Source: Calycina herbarum
Taxonomy: Eukaryota; Ascomycota; Leotiomycetes; Helotiales; Pezizellaceae
Direction: 5' to 3'
NCBI GenBank assembly: GCA_001414485.1
Contig: LLEY01000062.1
Coordinates: 62,001 to 126,000, forward strand
DNA: 64,000 bases
Part shown: piece after piece, positions 11,249-24,215 of the stretch
Layout of the letters: each line of letters begins with the position of its first letter
Position numbering within the stretch: position 1 is the stretch's first letter
Program-made: the position numbers and the translations under genes
The notes under the pieces: model-generated
The model's input: the letters and a program-made list of their open reading frames with translations, nothing else
Database searches by the model: none
What the model was told of the DNA's origin: nothing

Positions 11249-13132
11249 CGTACAATCTTTGAATGACCTTCTAAAGGGCCCTAACTAACATTAATCTAGT
11301 CAATATATGTTGCACTCCTCACGTTTTTTTTTTGCTTTTCTCACTATCTCAACCTTTTTTATGAAGCTGTTGATAAGCGAAGTGGTGGTGGAATAAATTC
11401 CCCGAAGACAAAGGAAGGAACGTTGGGAAGTGGCAAGTTGCTAAAGAATACTGAAAGAATCGGCCCTGAAATCCGGTGGCTTCTGTATTTTACGCCTCCA
11501 GCTATTAATAAACTTAAGCCATGCATCCAGTCCCGAAAGAAAGGAAGGCTTTGGTTTATTGACATTTTCCCCCTTTCCATGTTGTCGGATCTCTCGGTTG
11601 CCCCCAATGCTTGCGGGATTGTGCCTCGTTTTAGGATGGATAATGGCGCTGAGATATCAACTCAGCACAGAGTCTAGAGATATGGAATTTCATGCTCGAG
11701 TATGTTTGATGTGAGTGGTTTGTTAAAATCAATAAGGAAGTTAAACGTATGAATCTGGGCTGGTTTCTCAACAACTTGATAATAAGCGGTGAGACGGCAG
11801 CCTTTATCATGGCCATCGGCTCATGTGCATGCAACGAGAAGATACCATTTCCAGATATGGTTCCTTGAGTATCAAAACTGGAGGTTTTTTCTATCAGGAA
11901 TTGCCAATGTTGTGTTACCAAGACAACTTCGTTCTTTCCAATTTTAATTCTCTGTTGGCAAGTACAAACCTAAAGCAGCTAGTTACTTTCTGTTAGTGAC
12001 AATTAGTCTGAGACTAAGCTGGCTGGCGGCTAAAGTTGACATCTGAGTCGAGTATCAGAAACGTACCTGCCCTGTCTGTACGAAGTACGAGGCAAAAACC
12101 CGGCAGAACCACTTGCTGTAGATTCCGAAGGTAACCAAGATACAGGTCGAGGTTTCAACCTCAATTGTCAAGATTGCATTCAGGAACGAGGTCCCTTCAC
12201 ATACATACCAAGTACCCGTAGCCCTGACCTCTAGGTCCCGTACGCTACCTACCAAGGCCACGCAGACCCAACGCAGATCTTGAGTATTCTTTTTAGCTTG
12301 ACGTCTGCTCTTCAGCCCAGCTCCAGATTTTTCAACACAAACAATTCACAACTCAATATCGTCAGATTTCGAAATTTCAATTCCCCTGCCTCTGACGGTC
12401 ACCGCCTCCCCCTTTTGATCTTGACTCGGTATCTGCGACGTGCATAACACATTCCAGACGACCTGCGTACGCGACCAATTCCACGTTTCAGCATTTCAAG
12501 CACTCGACTTGGGCTCCACCACGACAACGGTGTGGGTTGCGGTGCAGTGCAGCAATCCACTCAACGGTCCGGAACGGAAATGTGAAGGTGCTCAGGTTGC
12601 TCCCCTCTGGATTACTCGATTGTACTCTACAGACACAGACCGACACGCAGACAGCATCTGCACTCTGCAAGCCCAGTCCAGCCATTGTCGATTGAACCCT
12701 CGACCCCTCGAAACCGGGCCTACACAGGAGTCGGACGACTCGCCATCATCTGAACAAAAACATTTACCCAGCCCAAACACTCTGCGCTGCACTGCACTGC
12801 CTGCACAGCAGAGCCCAACCCAACGCTCAATCCTAACCACCGCCAACGTTGGTGGCCGGGCAATATAATAATAGAGTTAAAATCCAGTTGAAATTCCCCA
12901 TTTTATCCCCCAAGGCATTTCCCGCCGACCAGGTCACCCACGCCCCCCGAGGTCCAGTGCTCCAGCGATCCAGCAATCTAAAAGCATCAGCACATCCACG
13001 CCTCGGATTTGTGACACAATTCAGGTACGCTGAAAGGCTGTGCACCACTTCACTCGAGACAGGAGGGGATTCCTGCGCGGGGGCCTGGCGACTACGCACT
13101 CAGCAACACTCGCTGCCCACACCAGTCCCAGC
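11249..13132. other. Intergenic plus RhoGAP 5' leader
   Basis: A T-run near 11323-11333 is the first plausible Pol III stop after the tRNA. From about 12300 the sequence turns C-rich and CA-rich, typical of a long 5' leader of the RhoGAP gene. The upstream frames at 12440-13163 have no domain and are not called. Confidence 0.4.
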
Positions 13133-15297
13133 ATGGCGAGAAAATCAAACCCAGAGCCGCTGACGCTGACCGACCCGCGAACAGCAGAAGGCGATACAGA
13201 AACCCAATTCCTCGACAGTCCACGATCACCTTTGAGCTCCAAGTCTCCGAGATCCCCGCGATCGCCATTCAGATTCAACTCCAAGAAGCCACCACCTCCA
13301 GAAACCGAACCACCGCAGAGCCAGACGCAAACCAACGACGAGCCCCAGCGAACCACTGCTCTGCCCCAAACTACCGTCTCCCTCCCATCGTTACAACAAC
13401 ATACCGCCGCCGAGGGCGTAACCGAGGCGACAGAAGCACCGCAGAAGGCGGAGCGAGGAAGAGAACAAAGACCGGCCCGAAGTGGCTTCTTCTCCAAAAA
13501 TAAGGCGACAAAGAATTCGAATATGGTAAATCGCACGCTGCCAAATTCAAATACCTCTGCCAAATCGCCGGACGAGGAAAGCATGTCCAGAGACACAGAC
13601 CGCCCAAGTAAAGTTTCAGCGCAAGATACCTCCCAAATTGGTAAGACCAGATCTGTCTCGTCACCATCTGATGTCAAGACTAACCTAGAATCTTCTGCAG
13701 AGCCGAGTCCAGAGAGATCAACCAAGGTTGCGAGAAAGCCAGTTGGCGGCCCCTCAAGATCCAACGTCTCGGTCGACTCGACAGGAGACCCACCAGCCCC
13801 CTCCAACCCGAACGTCATTAAGAAGAATAAACCGAAACCCTTCAGCCTTCTCTCGAGGACACGTTCAATACGCGATGAGAATAGCCCACGCGAGGCCTCA
13901 CCTACCGAAAAGATTCCCCAAGCACCCGAGCGAGCACACACACATAGCAACTCAATACATACTGCCCCTTTGCGAGCCGACAACGACCGGACATTTCGGG
14001 ACATGATGAGTTCCAATGTGCGACAGCATTCGGAGGACAGGAATGCCAAAGTGCGAGATGTATCTCGTGAAAAGGGACCAAAGGAGGGAAGCAAGCTACA
14101 ACCCTCTTTGATGAGAGAAACCAAGGACAATAACAAAAAAGATACACTATCATCTTCATATCAAGGAGGGGGCCATAGTTTCTTGACTAACCTCAAGTCT
14201 TCGGCTACAAAGGGGGCTGGCGCCATTCACAAGGGGCTATTTGGAAAGAGTGTCCGCAGCGCAAGTACAACTGAGAAGGAGTTACAGGTGGATGACGAGC
14301 ATTATGAATTAAAGGTCATCAACAAACCACTCGTGGAGCAAACACGTTTGACAAGAATATCTAAGCGGCTGGAAGACTCGCGCGACAAGACCGAATTCTG
14401 GATGCCCTCGTTCCCATGGCGCGCCATCGACTACCTTAATTACAAAGGAAGTGATGTTGAGGGGCTATACAGAGTACCTGGCAGTGGGCCACAAATCAAG
14501 AAATGGCAAAGACGATTCGACGAAGGTAAGTCTAACCAATTATGTGACCATGAAGGTATTGCTAACAATTTGCAGAACTCGATATTGACCTCTTTGAGCA
14601 AGACGATCTCTACGATATCAACATTATTGGCTCCATGCTTAAAGCTTGGCTCCGTGAACTCCCCGACGAACTCTTCCCCAAGTCAGCCCAAGATCGCATC
14701 GCCAGAGAATGTGCCGGGTCAGAGAAGGTTCCCCAACAATTAATCGACGAACTATCGAACCTCTCCCCATTCAACTACTACCTCCTATTCGCCATCACCT
14801 GCCATTTGTCCCTTCTCCTTGCGCACTCTGAAAAGAACAAAATGGATTTCCGCAACCTGTGTATTTGTTTCCAACCATGCATGAAGATAGATGCATTCTG
14901 CTTTAAATTTCTCGTCTGTGATTGGAGAGACTGCTGGAAAGGATGCAAGACCGAGTCACAATATACCGAGCAGGAATATATGCTTTTTGATATGGCGCAT
15001 TTGGGTCCACCTGGAAGTGCCGAGGGGCAGAGTAGCACTGCGGTTGAAAGTCACGATGAACGCAACGTCTCGAGCTCGGATAGCAGCAAGCCATCAAGTG
15101 TCAGCATCGATAACCAGGGTCAGAAGCAGAAGGCTCAATCCAAGAAAAGCACCCTCAATCAGAGCGATAGCCAAGGAAGCATGAATACGGTCAGCACATC
15201 ATTGACAGTTGTCCAAGAACGCACCCCACCAAGAAGAAGTGGCGAGATGCGACCACTGAGCCCAATCAAGCCACTGAGTCCAATTGGATTTAGCTAG
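13133..15297 (+). CDS. RhoGAP-domain protein
   Basis: Exons 13133-14525 and 14576-15297 give 704 residues. The intron carries GTAAGT, GCTAAC and TTGCAG, and splicing restores the RhoGAP fold (VEGLYRVPGSG, then DLFEQDDLYDINIIGSMLK, LRELPDELFP, and the NLCICFQP region). The arginine in GLYRVPG, near residue 447, is the expected catalytic finger that stimulates GTP hydrolysis by Rho-family GTPases. The first 420 residues are a disordered Ser/Pro/Lys-rich tail, as is the C-terminus. RhoGAPs of this kind act on cell polarity, actin and wall synthesis; the target GTPase cannot be read. The ATG at 13133 was chosen because the frame upstream has no ATG, only a GTG. Confidence 0.9.
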
Positions 15298-16813
15298 GTC
15301 ATGACTGGTCTTTACTGGCAGCATACAAACTTCGGACATTTTTTGGGAAGCTAGGCAGGGGCACATCGAAAACAACCTCGCTCAGGGGCCGCTTACGCCT
15401 GAAACAATGTTCCGGTAATGCACTCCAAAAGCAGAAAGGCACCAAACAACCCAAAGGATCGTCAACCTCGCCGATTAAATTCAACGATTGAATTTTGGAA
15501 GGCTGAGTCAAAAGCCATCTTAGACGAAGACGAGTGGCACCTTATGACTTTTTTCCCCCACCAACGAAAGCCAAACGCCTATTGATTGATTCGCTTCATA
15601 TCCTTGTCTTTGCTATTTCTCTTTTGCTCTTCTTGTGTGGGCTTATATTTCCCTTTTTTCTTCTCTCGACTTGCAAAAAGATGATGAATGCATGCATGGA
15701 TTTTTGATTAATTGAAATATTCTTCTCCTGTTTTTTGTTGAATACCCCCAGCGTTTGCGACATTATGGGAAAATCATATTGGAGGCATTATCGAGTTTTC
15801 TTCTTCGCGTTGGTTTCTTTTCTTCTTTTTCCTTCACGTTGATGGTTTTCATTTTCAATCGGAACGAGAAAAATTCTTGGGTTTATTTTGCATTGAGGTG
15901 CCTTGCATTTTACTATCTTCTTCTAGACGGTTCACCTAATTATCAGACTAACATTGAGAGTGGAGGATGGTTTGGAAAGTGGGGGAGAGACGCTTCGAGA
16001 TGTGTTGTGTTGGATTTGAGGGGAGTGAAGAGAGATGCAGGACTCGCTGCTGGAGAAATATGGTTACCACGTCGTTTGGAGGGGAAGATGAAGAAGTACG
16101 AGAGAGAGGAGAAATATGGACGTGGAGGGGTGTGGATTGATTAGGTCTTGTACGATACGATATACTGGAGTTTCTTCCTCTTTTTTGGGGTATGGATTGG
16201 GTGAAAGGGGAGGGAGGCGGGATGGGTATGTGAGTGTAGAAATGAGCACTGCATTGTATCTGTGGTGATTGGAGAATATCAATTACTTGGATCCTGAAGT
16301 TTTTTTCTTGATGACTCCCGTTTTGTGTTTTTGGTGACTTTTGAGACTGTTTAGGTGAGTTGCGAGGTAATCTGTCGAAACCCTTTTTGCACTTCGCACA
16401 CCCTGTCCGGACACGCAGATTCAATACGATGCAGTAGGCGGAAAAATATGAAATATATATATACTGACCCTAAATTGACCTATGGATACTTTTAGAAGTT
16501 AATAAATAACTTAACACTGTCGCTGTCGTGTAGTCTTGGGTAATTTTTTGGATTCCCCGAACAGGCTCCACTCACCCTACAGTAACGAGTACAACACCAC
16601 CCCAAGCTGTCGCAAAAATATGCAAGAAATATGAACAAATGTAGTGTTTGCTAATTCAACATCCTCTAGCTTCTGGGAAGGTTTTCTATTGCTTGCGTAG
16701 TTTTGTTAGTTGTAGAATGTCAAAAGCTAGGTCGTCTTTTTACAGGCTGTCTTCCACAATAAAAGCGGCAGGCAGTAATATTTGGTATTGCATTGGTTGC
16801 TGAAATTGGGTTT
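15298..16813. other. RhoGAP 3' region and intergenic
   Basis: T-rich tracts near 15590-15750 are consistent with a 3' UTR. No gene or RNA is supported; frames around 15755-16424 are low-complexity shadows. Confidence 0.4.
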
Positions 16814-17048
16814 GCGAGTAAGCTGTGTAGTTACCAGTAAGCGGGATACATATTGGGGGCTAAGAAGATGTGGCGGGTAAGCTATCAGTTATCGAGTGAG
16901 CTATTAATTGTCGAGTAAGCTGTTGATTGGCGAGTAAGCTAAGTAAATGTTAGGGGCGAAAAAGAGTTGGCGAGTATGCCACAAGTAAACCACAAGTAAG
17001 CCACGAGTAAGCTACGAGTAAGCTACGAGTAAGCTACGAGTAAGCTAA
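16814..17048. repeat. Degenerate 12-bp tandem repeat array
   Basis: The unit CGAGTAAGCTAC recurs with decreasing fidelity from right to left. Four near-identical copies end at 17048. Degenerate copies (GCGAGTAAGCTG, GCGGGTAAGCTA, TCGAGTGAGCTA, TCGAGTAAGCTG and CAAGTAAGCCA) are spread over the preceding 190 bp, separated by unique sequence in the older part. The gradient suggests recent expansion at the right edge. Confidence 0.75.
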
Positions 17049-18841
17049 CCTTGACATTGGGAGCCAAAAAAGGGAGTCACGAGTAGAGTGAACTTGATGA
17101 AACTGTTTATTTTTTTTTATACTCTTGGTTAAAGTGGTGTTCTTTTACGCTCCTGTGAGAATGTGGGAGTGGGAAAATGTAGAGTTGTGGGATGAGTTTG
17201 TGAAGTACCTTAGAGTTGGAAGGTTGGAAGAAGGTTGAGTGTCTGTTGTTTGGTTGGAGAATTCAAGGTGGCCACTAGTTTGTGAATTTGATGTTGTAGT
17301 TGATGATATGATCTCTCTAACTTAACATATCTTTTCATTTCCTTAAATAGAGGTAAGGAGGTAAGGAGATGAGAGAGAATTAGCGAGAGTTGTGTTCTGA
17401 TAAGTTCAGTCCGCTTATTCACTTGTTAACATTCGCTACGGGGGTCTTAGGGCTTACTAGCGTCGGATTGTTTTAACAGTGGTTCTAACAGAGGGTGCGA
17501 TGTGTAGCAAAAGAATGATTGATGCCTTGATTGCTGCCTTGTTATTCACTCTGAAGATGTCATGGGGATTGTTACTTAATATCAATTGAGCCAAGGATAT
17601 CTTCTCTTCCTTAAGAGAAACCTTGCAAACGCCTTTTAAGAACTTAAACCCAAATACTTAAGAGAACAGAACAACAAAAGATAATTACAATACGTAAACA
17701 TGAGATCTAATTCTTATAACTAAAAGAGAATATTATTTTCCTTGAGTTAATAAAGGAATAGAAGAGATATATAAGGGTGAAAGTCTCAGTAACTTAAGGT
17801 ATTCATACTTACTAATTCACTACTCTTTCCAGAACTCTACAGTGAAGCGTAAAGAGTACACAGACTACAAAGACCCCTATAACAACAATTATATAAAATA
17901 CTTCCTCACCCCCCTCTCTTCTCTTTCCACGCTCCTCCTCTTTCTTATACCGCCCTGTCTGTCCGCCTTAACACTCACAACCTCTCACCCTTTCTATCCC
18001 AGCTTCTCTCTTCTCCACATCATATCACATCATATCATAACATCTCCATCTCCATCTAACTAACACCCAAACAGCAATGCCTGCCTGCCTGCCAAAAAAA
18101 AATTAAAAAAAATAAAAAAATTTAAAGATAGAACAAAGTTCCCCACACACATATCACTCAAACCACCCGAACAAAGAGAATAGAGAGAGCAGGTGGGAGG
18201 AGGAAGGGGCTTCATATGAGAAGAGAAGAGCCGTGGGTGGGGGAAGAGAGAGGAGGACTTGTGATGGTTACTTGTATAAGGCAAGGAGGGGGAAGAGAAG
18301 AAGGCGAAGAACTTCAAGGAAGGGAGGGGGTCATCGTTCAAACGGCTAGCTGTACTTACTCGCTACACATATATATGAAAAACTACATCGCACAGTTATA
18401 TATCACAATTTCACTCACCAGTTTCACATCCCAATGATTTCCCCCGATTTGAAAATTCGTATCATTAAATCGCACATAAACAAACTATATACAATTTCTT
18501 CATCTCTCATCTGTTCTAGCGAATGGTTGCAGGTGAAGCAATATAAGCTTTTCTCTACAGCTTCCGATCTGATCTATCACAGTTCTATCTGCGAGTTTGC
18601 CTTGCATTTTCGTCTGGTGGGGACCCGAACTCGTGTATGAAGCATATAAAAACGAGGGAATACGCCAAAAACACCACCCACATCAGAACCCATAAAAGGG
18701 TACTGGAAGAGAAAGAAAAAAAGTAGAAATCATAATAGCATGCAAAAGACAAACAATGCCACCCATTCCCCTTTTTTTCATCTCCTCAGCAAGCAACCTC
18801 TATACTTTGAAATTTCTTCTCATCTATAGTTATGAAGAAAT
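17049..18841. other. AT-rich intergenic region
   Basis: No supported gene. Pyrimidine-rich (17900-18060) and purine-rich (18180-18330) tracts and an A-run near 18095-18120 produce the frames seen here. The last few hundred bases are the likely 3' UTR of the desaturase. Confidence 0.4.
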
Positions 18842-20323
18842 CTATGCTTTTGGGGAAGACAACTTCATAGGCTTGGTACCGAGACCATTACGGTTGCGGA
18901 AAAAGAAAACACCCTTGCCTTCTCCGATGGCTCCCTCAGATGGTTCAACCCATTGGCACCAACGAGCACTGTTGTACAAGGCCTTGAGGAATCCAAGAGG
19001 TCCTCCCTCGACGTCGGCGCGGTAATGTTGTCCCATGATTGGCTTGATGGCTTCGGTGGCCTCATCGGCGTGGTAGAATGGGATGGTGCTGACGTAGTGG
19101 TGGAGGACGTGGGTCTCGATGATGCCGTGGAGGAGATGACGGCCGATGAATCCAAATTCACGATCGATGGTTGCGGCGGCTCCACGGACGTAGTTCCAGC
19201 TCTCACCAGAGTAGTGAGGAAGTGTTGGGTCGGTGTGTTGAAGGAAGGTGATTGCAACTATATTTCATTAGTATTTAACAAGGAATCAAGGATATGTGAG
19301 ATACATACCGAGCCAGTGGTTAACCCAGAGATATGGAATAAAATACCAGACAAGCATGTTGTTGAATCCGTAGGTTTGGCAAAGCTGATACAAGGCGGCG
19401 GCAGTGATGGCAATACCGAGATCACTCAACAAAATAAGTTTGGCATCCTTGGCTTCATAAAGAGGACTGGCTGGAGAAAAATGGCTGACACCCTTAAAGT
19501 AACCGTTGGATTTTCCCTTGCCACGACCCTCAGGCTGCTTCTCGTGGTTGTTGTGACCAGTGACGTTAGTGAAAAGGTACAATGGCCATCCGAAAAGTTG
19601 TTGAAGAACGGAATGGGTCAAGGTAGCGATTGGGGTCTCCTCCGTTAGTTCATCAAGCTCGTGAACAAGTCTTCCAACACGAGAAGAGTACTCCTCACGA
19701 GTCTTGGGAACGAAAACCATATCACGTTCCATGTTTCCAGTTGCCTTGTGGTGCTTTCCGTGAGAGATTTTCCATGAGAAGTATGGGACTAAGAGAGCTG
19801 AGTGGCAGATCCATCCTACAGTATCGTTGAAAACCTTTGATGGGGAGAAAGATTGATGACCACATTCGTGTGCCAAAACCCAGATACCAGTGGCGAAAAG
19901 ACCTTGGAGGACAGTGTAGAGAGCCCAGAGTCCAGCACGAGCAGGGGTTGAAGGAATGTATTCCGGAGTGACAAATTTGTTGAATATGGCGAATGTGGTT
20001 GCAAGATAGAGAATATCGCGACCAACATATGCCAGGCCCCTTGCCCCAGATCGTTCGTAGCAGTGTTTTGGAATGGCATTTCGAATATCATTGACTGTGT
20101 AATCTGGGAGTTTGAATTCGTTTCCGTGTGTATCAAGTAATGTGCCATAGCTCTCCCCCTTTGTTTCTTCTACTGACGACATGGACGAGAGCGAGGTCGT
20201 CGATGGTGATTGGCGTGGTGTATCATTTGGGGAGCCGGCAGCTGTTGAGGGTGCTGAGTCGACATTTTTTGAAACGGCAGTCCTTTTCAGGACAGGGTTC
20301 TGGGGGCGTGCAGTGGAAGCCAT
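18842..20323 (-). CDS. Delta-12 fatty acid desaturase (oleate to linoleate)
   Basis: Exons 20323-19309 and 19257-18842, with an intron of GTATGT...ATATAG, give 476 residues, the usual size. The three di-iron histidine boxes are present: HECGH at 152-156, HGKHH at 188-192 and HVLHH at 388-392, the last after the intron. Hydrophobic segments between the boxes fit an integral ER membrane enzyme that inserts the second double bond of linoleate in phospholipid-bound oleate. The N-terminal 50 residues are Ser/Thr-rich and variable in the family. I chose the ATG giving MASTARPQ; an in-frame ATG at 20380 would add 19 residues. Confidence 0.95.
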
Positions 20324-22678
20324 TGCAGAGTTATATTTTGTTGACAATAGTGAGGGTGTAACGAGAGTTATATCCTTCAATTGAGGGTGTTGTCGTGCGA
20401 GTTATGGGGTGACAAGTTGGAATGGGTGACTCCAGATCTGGTGGGGGTTTTGTTGAGAATCGAAGTCCAGGGAGGGAGGTCCAGGACTGTGAATGATGTT
20501 AGCCATTGCGTCTGCAATTGGGTGAATATGAGGGGAATCAACTGACAGGTAGATACTACGTCTTACCCGCAAGATGTAGGAGAAGAAGAGAGGGTGTCCA
20601 CTTGGTGGTGGTGGTTTAGGTGGTGAGGGTTTAGTAGAGGTTGGTGTCGGGCTGGTAATGCTTTTATTTCTCGCCCTCGCCCCCCCTGGCCGTGCACGCC
20701 AAATGGGCAATCCCGCCTTTGGGGTTGGCTAGAGCGAGAGGCGAGCAGCTGCTCTGCCTATCAGGATACAATATCAGATTTCCCGGCAGAAAGAGGATCC
20801 TGCAGCAATGCGAGTGTGAGCACATGGCTGAATACCTGTCAAAAGGTCAAAAGCATGTGGGTGGCCAAAAACGCGACTCGTTCAATGTCCGAGGCTATTA
20901 TCCATAACGATTATGTATTATGTACATGCAGTTCATATGTACTTTGGATCTCTTTTTCTTCCCTCTTGGTTTGGTTCCTTCTAAAAAGTTGTAAGATCTT
21001 ACTTGTAAGTGTACACGTAGGCGTCTTCTATCAGATCTAAAACCTCTCGGGTCGTCAGCGGCCCCGCTGTCCCTTTCACTACATATCCGCTTTCTCTAGT
21101 TTGTCCTCCGCTTCACCATTGCCATTGGCGTTTTTCTGCAGTCCATTCTTGATTTTTCTTCACGCCTCTGTCTATCAGTGATCTTCATGTTCCAATTCTC
21201 CATTGCGGGTTGGTTGGAAGGAGGAAATGAGGGGCATGGTGGGGAAAGGGTCTCTTGGCTTCCTCAACTCCTGCTGGTTATGTTTTGAACAACACCTCAC
21301 CATTGTGCTCACCATTGTGCTCACCGCCAGCCCAGCATCGCATCATTCAAGAAACAGCCGTTGCTCTCTTCAGAAATCACTCGTCGGGTCTCAGCTGCCA
21401 CCACTCCTTTGCTCGTGTCACCCGAAGGCTGGCTGAAAGGAAGCTAATATGGTAAGCTTGAATTTGAGGTGATTGATGACACCAACGTTTTCCCCATCTC
21501 TTCAAATCTTCACATGCAAAACTATCAAAGTCAACGGGGAGGAAGCGAGCCAGATCTAGCCATGCCATGCCATGCTTCGACACCCTTGAATAGTTTCAGG
21601 AACGACCAGCAAAACCCTTCATGCTGCTGCCACTCGAAGGTTGGTTCTTGCCATTTTCCACCACCCACGGCCACCCCTGGTCATCTTTAAAGATGTCGGA
21701 CGTCGCATTGACGAATGGTGACACCTTGTTGCAGCCCTGCTTGCGGCGGAGACAGGCATTCGCAGGGCTCGTCAGGGTAAATCCCACGCTAGTTCCCCAA
21801 TCCCCGATTTTGTTGGGAGCACCACCACCACGGAACTTTTCGTTGAGGAGCCCTCAGGGATTAGGAAGGTGCATACCCCGTAAGGACAAAACTCGTGATC
21901 TGAATCAGCTGACCGGGCTTCCTCTGGCGATAGAAGAGATCCCGAACGAGGTGGGCTGAAATCCCTAAATATCAGAAGCCGATGCATGTCTCTCTTGATC
22001 AGGTTTGGGTTTTTCGTCCTAGGCGTAATAAACGTTTATTTGGCCTGGGACGAAGTACCTTGATCTTTAGTTGCAAAATGGATCAGTAGGGTTCCTTACT
22101 TTTTGTGTTTCTCAGTCCTCTTTAAATCCCTCGTATCTTTAGAATTCTAAGACTCGGTCGCGTATCATCATATCCAGTTTCATGCCATAAAATGTATGTA
22201 GGAGGAAATAGCGATAGACTGCTCCGCCCGACCAAACCCTCGCCACAAGCTTGTTGAAAAGTAGTGAGAGGGAAGGAGCGACCTTGAATTGGGTTGGGCC
22301 AGTCTCAATCTAGACCTCGCGGGACGAGCAAGAAGAGAAGGAACGATTCTCGACACCCAAGCCATTCTTGTCTTCGGAAAACGAATCAGGCAATCAATGT
22401 TTTCTAAGGTGCCACAGACTATTTCTCTCTCCAAGATTCCTCCCGCCCCGCACAGAAAAAGGCAGAATTAATTAATGCAAAAATTGACAGTGATTGCTTT
22501 GAAAAATAGCTCGACCTTTTTCTTAATTTATAGACCATAGACCAAATAAATTTTCACACCGTACTAGATTATAGACATGCCTTGAGCTATTTCTAGGTGG
22601 GAATAGTACTCTTGTAAATATTCTAGATATTAGCTCCGGAGAAAAATGGGGTAAACCCTGCCATTACCTGTAAACAGC
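20324..22678. other. Intergenic, desaturase promoter side
   Basis: A short upstream frame at 20710-20402 (-) could be leader sequence but has no domain. A small duplication of CACCATTGTGCT is at about 21298-21322. No other gene is supported up to the palindrome array. Confidence 0.4.
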
Positions 22679-22980
22679 GCTATTTGTAGGTAACCTACGA
22701 ATAGCACGACTATAATAAGCCCGGCTATCTGCGGGCTACCTACGAATAGTTGGAAAAAGCAAATTCCAACCATTTATGGGTTACCTGTGAATTGCAAGCA
22801 CTGTAACGAAATTTACTACTATTTGTAGGGGAAAAAATCATGAGAAGAAATCCAGCTATTGACAGGTTACCTATAAATAAAGAAAATACAATAGAATAAG
22901 TGAGTTGCATGAATCCAGCTATTTGTGATTACCTACGAAATAAGGACTGCAATCTACTGGTAGGTGACCTACGAAAAGTC
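22679..22980. repeat. Array of seven degenerate palindromic units
   Basis: The first unit, 22679-22705, is an almost perfect 27-bp palindrome: left arm GCTATTTGTAGGT, central A, right arm ACCTACGAATAGC, one mismatch. Related units follow at about 22724-22749, 22770-22794, 22816-22830 (left half only), 22853-22879, 22915-22942 and 22953-22980. All complete units keep a WGGTNACCT-like core or ACCTAC right arm. Spacing is irregular (about 38-62 bp), and linkers are unrelated and AT-rich. Confidence 0.8.
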
Positions 22981-23477
22981 CCTATTCAGAGAAGAGTTTA
23001 AAATCAATCCCCTGAACAATTTTTTGTTAGGCGCAAGAATATTACTTTTCTACACGGGCAATCGCCTGAACTCCTCCGGAAGAATGAATGTAATATATAC
23101 CCAGTCTTTCACAATGAGTGGATTGCTTTTTTGAGTGTTGATTGAAGGGTTAGGGGAGCAGAATAGATGTAGGTATGCTATAATTGACCAGTTACGAATT
23201 CCTGCCAGCGTGGTAGGGGAAAAAGAATGGGACAACATACTCCAACCCTTATAAAGTACAAGAAATACACAACAAAAGGAACAATGACAACAACAGAAAG
23301 TAGATTCAAAAACTCGTATTTCTGAACCCCCCCAGTTTTGTTATTTTAGCAGAGATGATGTACACTTGCACCATTGTGCTTCCAACGCCCGAAGCATACA
23401 ATATTCTACATTGAGTATGATGTTGGTACAAACAATCCATATATCGAATTCTCTCCAGAAATTCAATATGAATTCCT
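22981..23477. other. Intergenic, mL59 3' flank
   Basis: AT-rich sequence with no gene; part is presumably the 3' UTR of the ribosomal protein gene on the minus strand. Confidence 0.4.
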
Positions 23478-24215
23478 CTATTTCGGCCACTTCTTCCATC
23501 CACGACCATGTCCTCTCTATAAACAATATGATTAGTAACCTATCCAAATACCAAGGCGGGGTGGATGTGGAACTTACCTGTTTCCATGTCTGGATCATCT
23601 GCGGCATCTCCAACATAGCCTTTCTCCTCTTCTCCAATCTGCAAGACACAATTAAATCAGCATATATTCCACCGAAAACCCATTCCAGTAACATAGCACC
23701 ATCTCCCCCTTCCTCCCCAAAAACCTATGGAGAATAAAAATCCAAACATACCGTCCCTTCATACTCCTCTCCGACTCCTTTCCCTTGACCCTCTGTCCAA
23801 TTCCCGTTCCCTTAACCCTCAATCCATTCTCCACCCTCTTCCTCAGCTTCTCATGACTATTCTTAATCGTATAAGGTAACAACTCCTCCACCCCGTATTT
23901 CCGTGCTAGCTTCGCGATATCCGCTTGTCTTCTTAAAGAAAACTTTGGGTCGTGCCAGATTCCTGTGGTGGCATGTTTTGCTGATTGGAAGGGGTTTTCG
24001 AATTCGGCGCCAGAGATATTTATCTGGGTCTCTGCAGTGGCTTCTGAGGGCGATGGAGATGTTGTGAGGAAGTTTGGTGTTGATGATTGAGAAGGGGTTG
24101 GGAGAGATGGGAACTGCGAGGCGAGGGTGCGGGTTGGGTAGCGTGCGAAGAATTGGAGTAATCGTGGGGGAAGAGACTGTGCCAGCTCGATGTATTGCTT
24201 CGGTTTTATTGACAT
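23478..24215 (-). CDS. Mitochondrial large ribosomal subunit protein mL59 (YmL25-like)
   Basis: Three exons: 24215-23752, 23638-23578 and 23516-23478, giving 187 residues. Both introns have strong signals (GTATGT/TTGCAG; GTAAGT/TTATAG). The N-terminus KQYIELAQSLPPRLLQFFARYP and the spliced C-terminus KRRKAMLEMPQMIQTWKQ followed by RGHGRGWKKWPK match the fungal mL59/MRPL25 pattern as I know it. The family is a structural protein of the 54S mitoribosome, and the basic tail fits rRNA contact. The tiny last two exons (61 and 39 nt) are easy to miss. It is divergent from PRP28 across 239 bp, so the promoter is probably shared. Confidence 0.9.

Noticed and set aside
13021..14136. 371-codon frame antisense to the RhoGAP gene
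   Set aside because: Mirror of the Ser/Arg-rich coding sequence; no domain and the plus strand is clearly the gene.
22679..22980. CRISPR-like array
   Set aside because: Units are palindromic and degenerate, spacing is unequal, and the genome is fungal.
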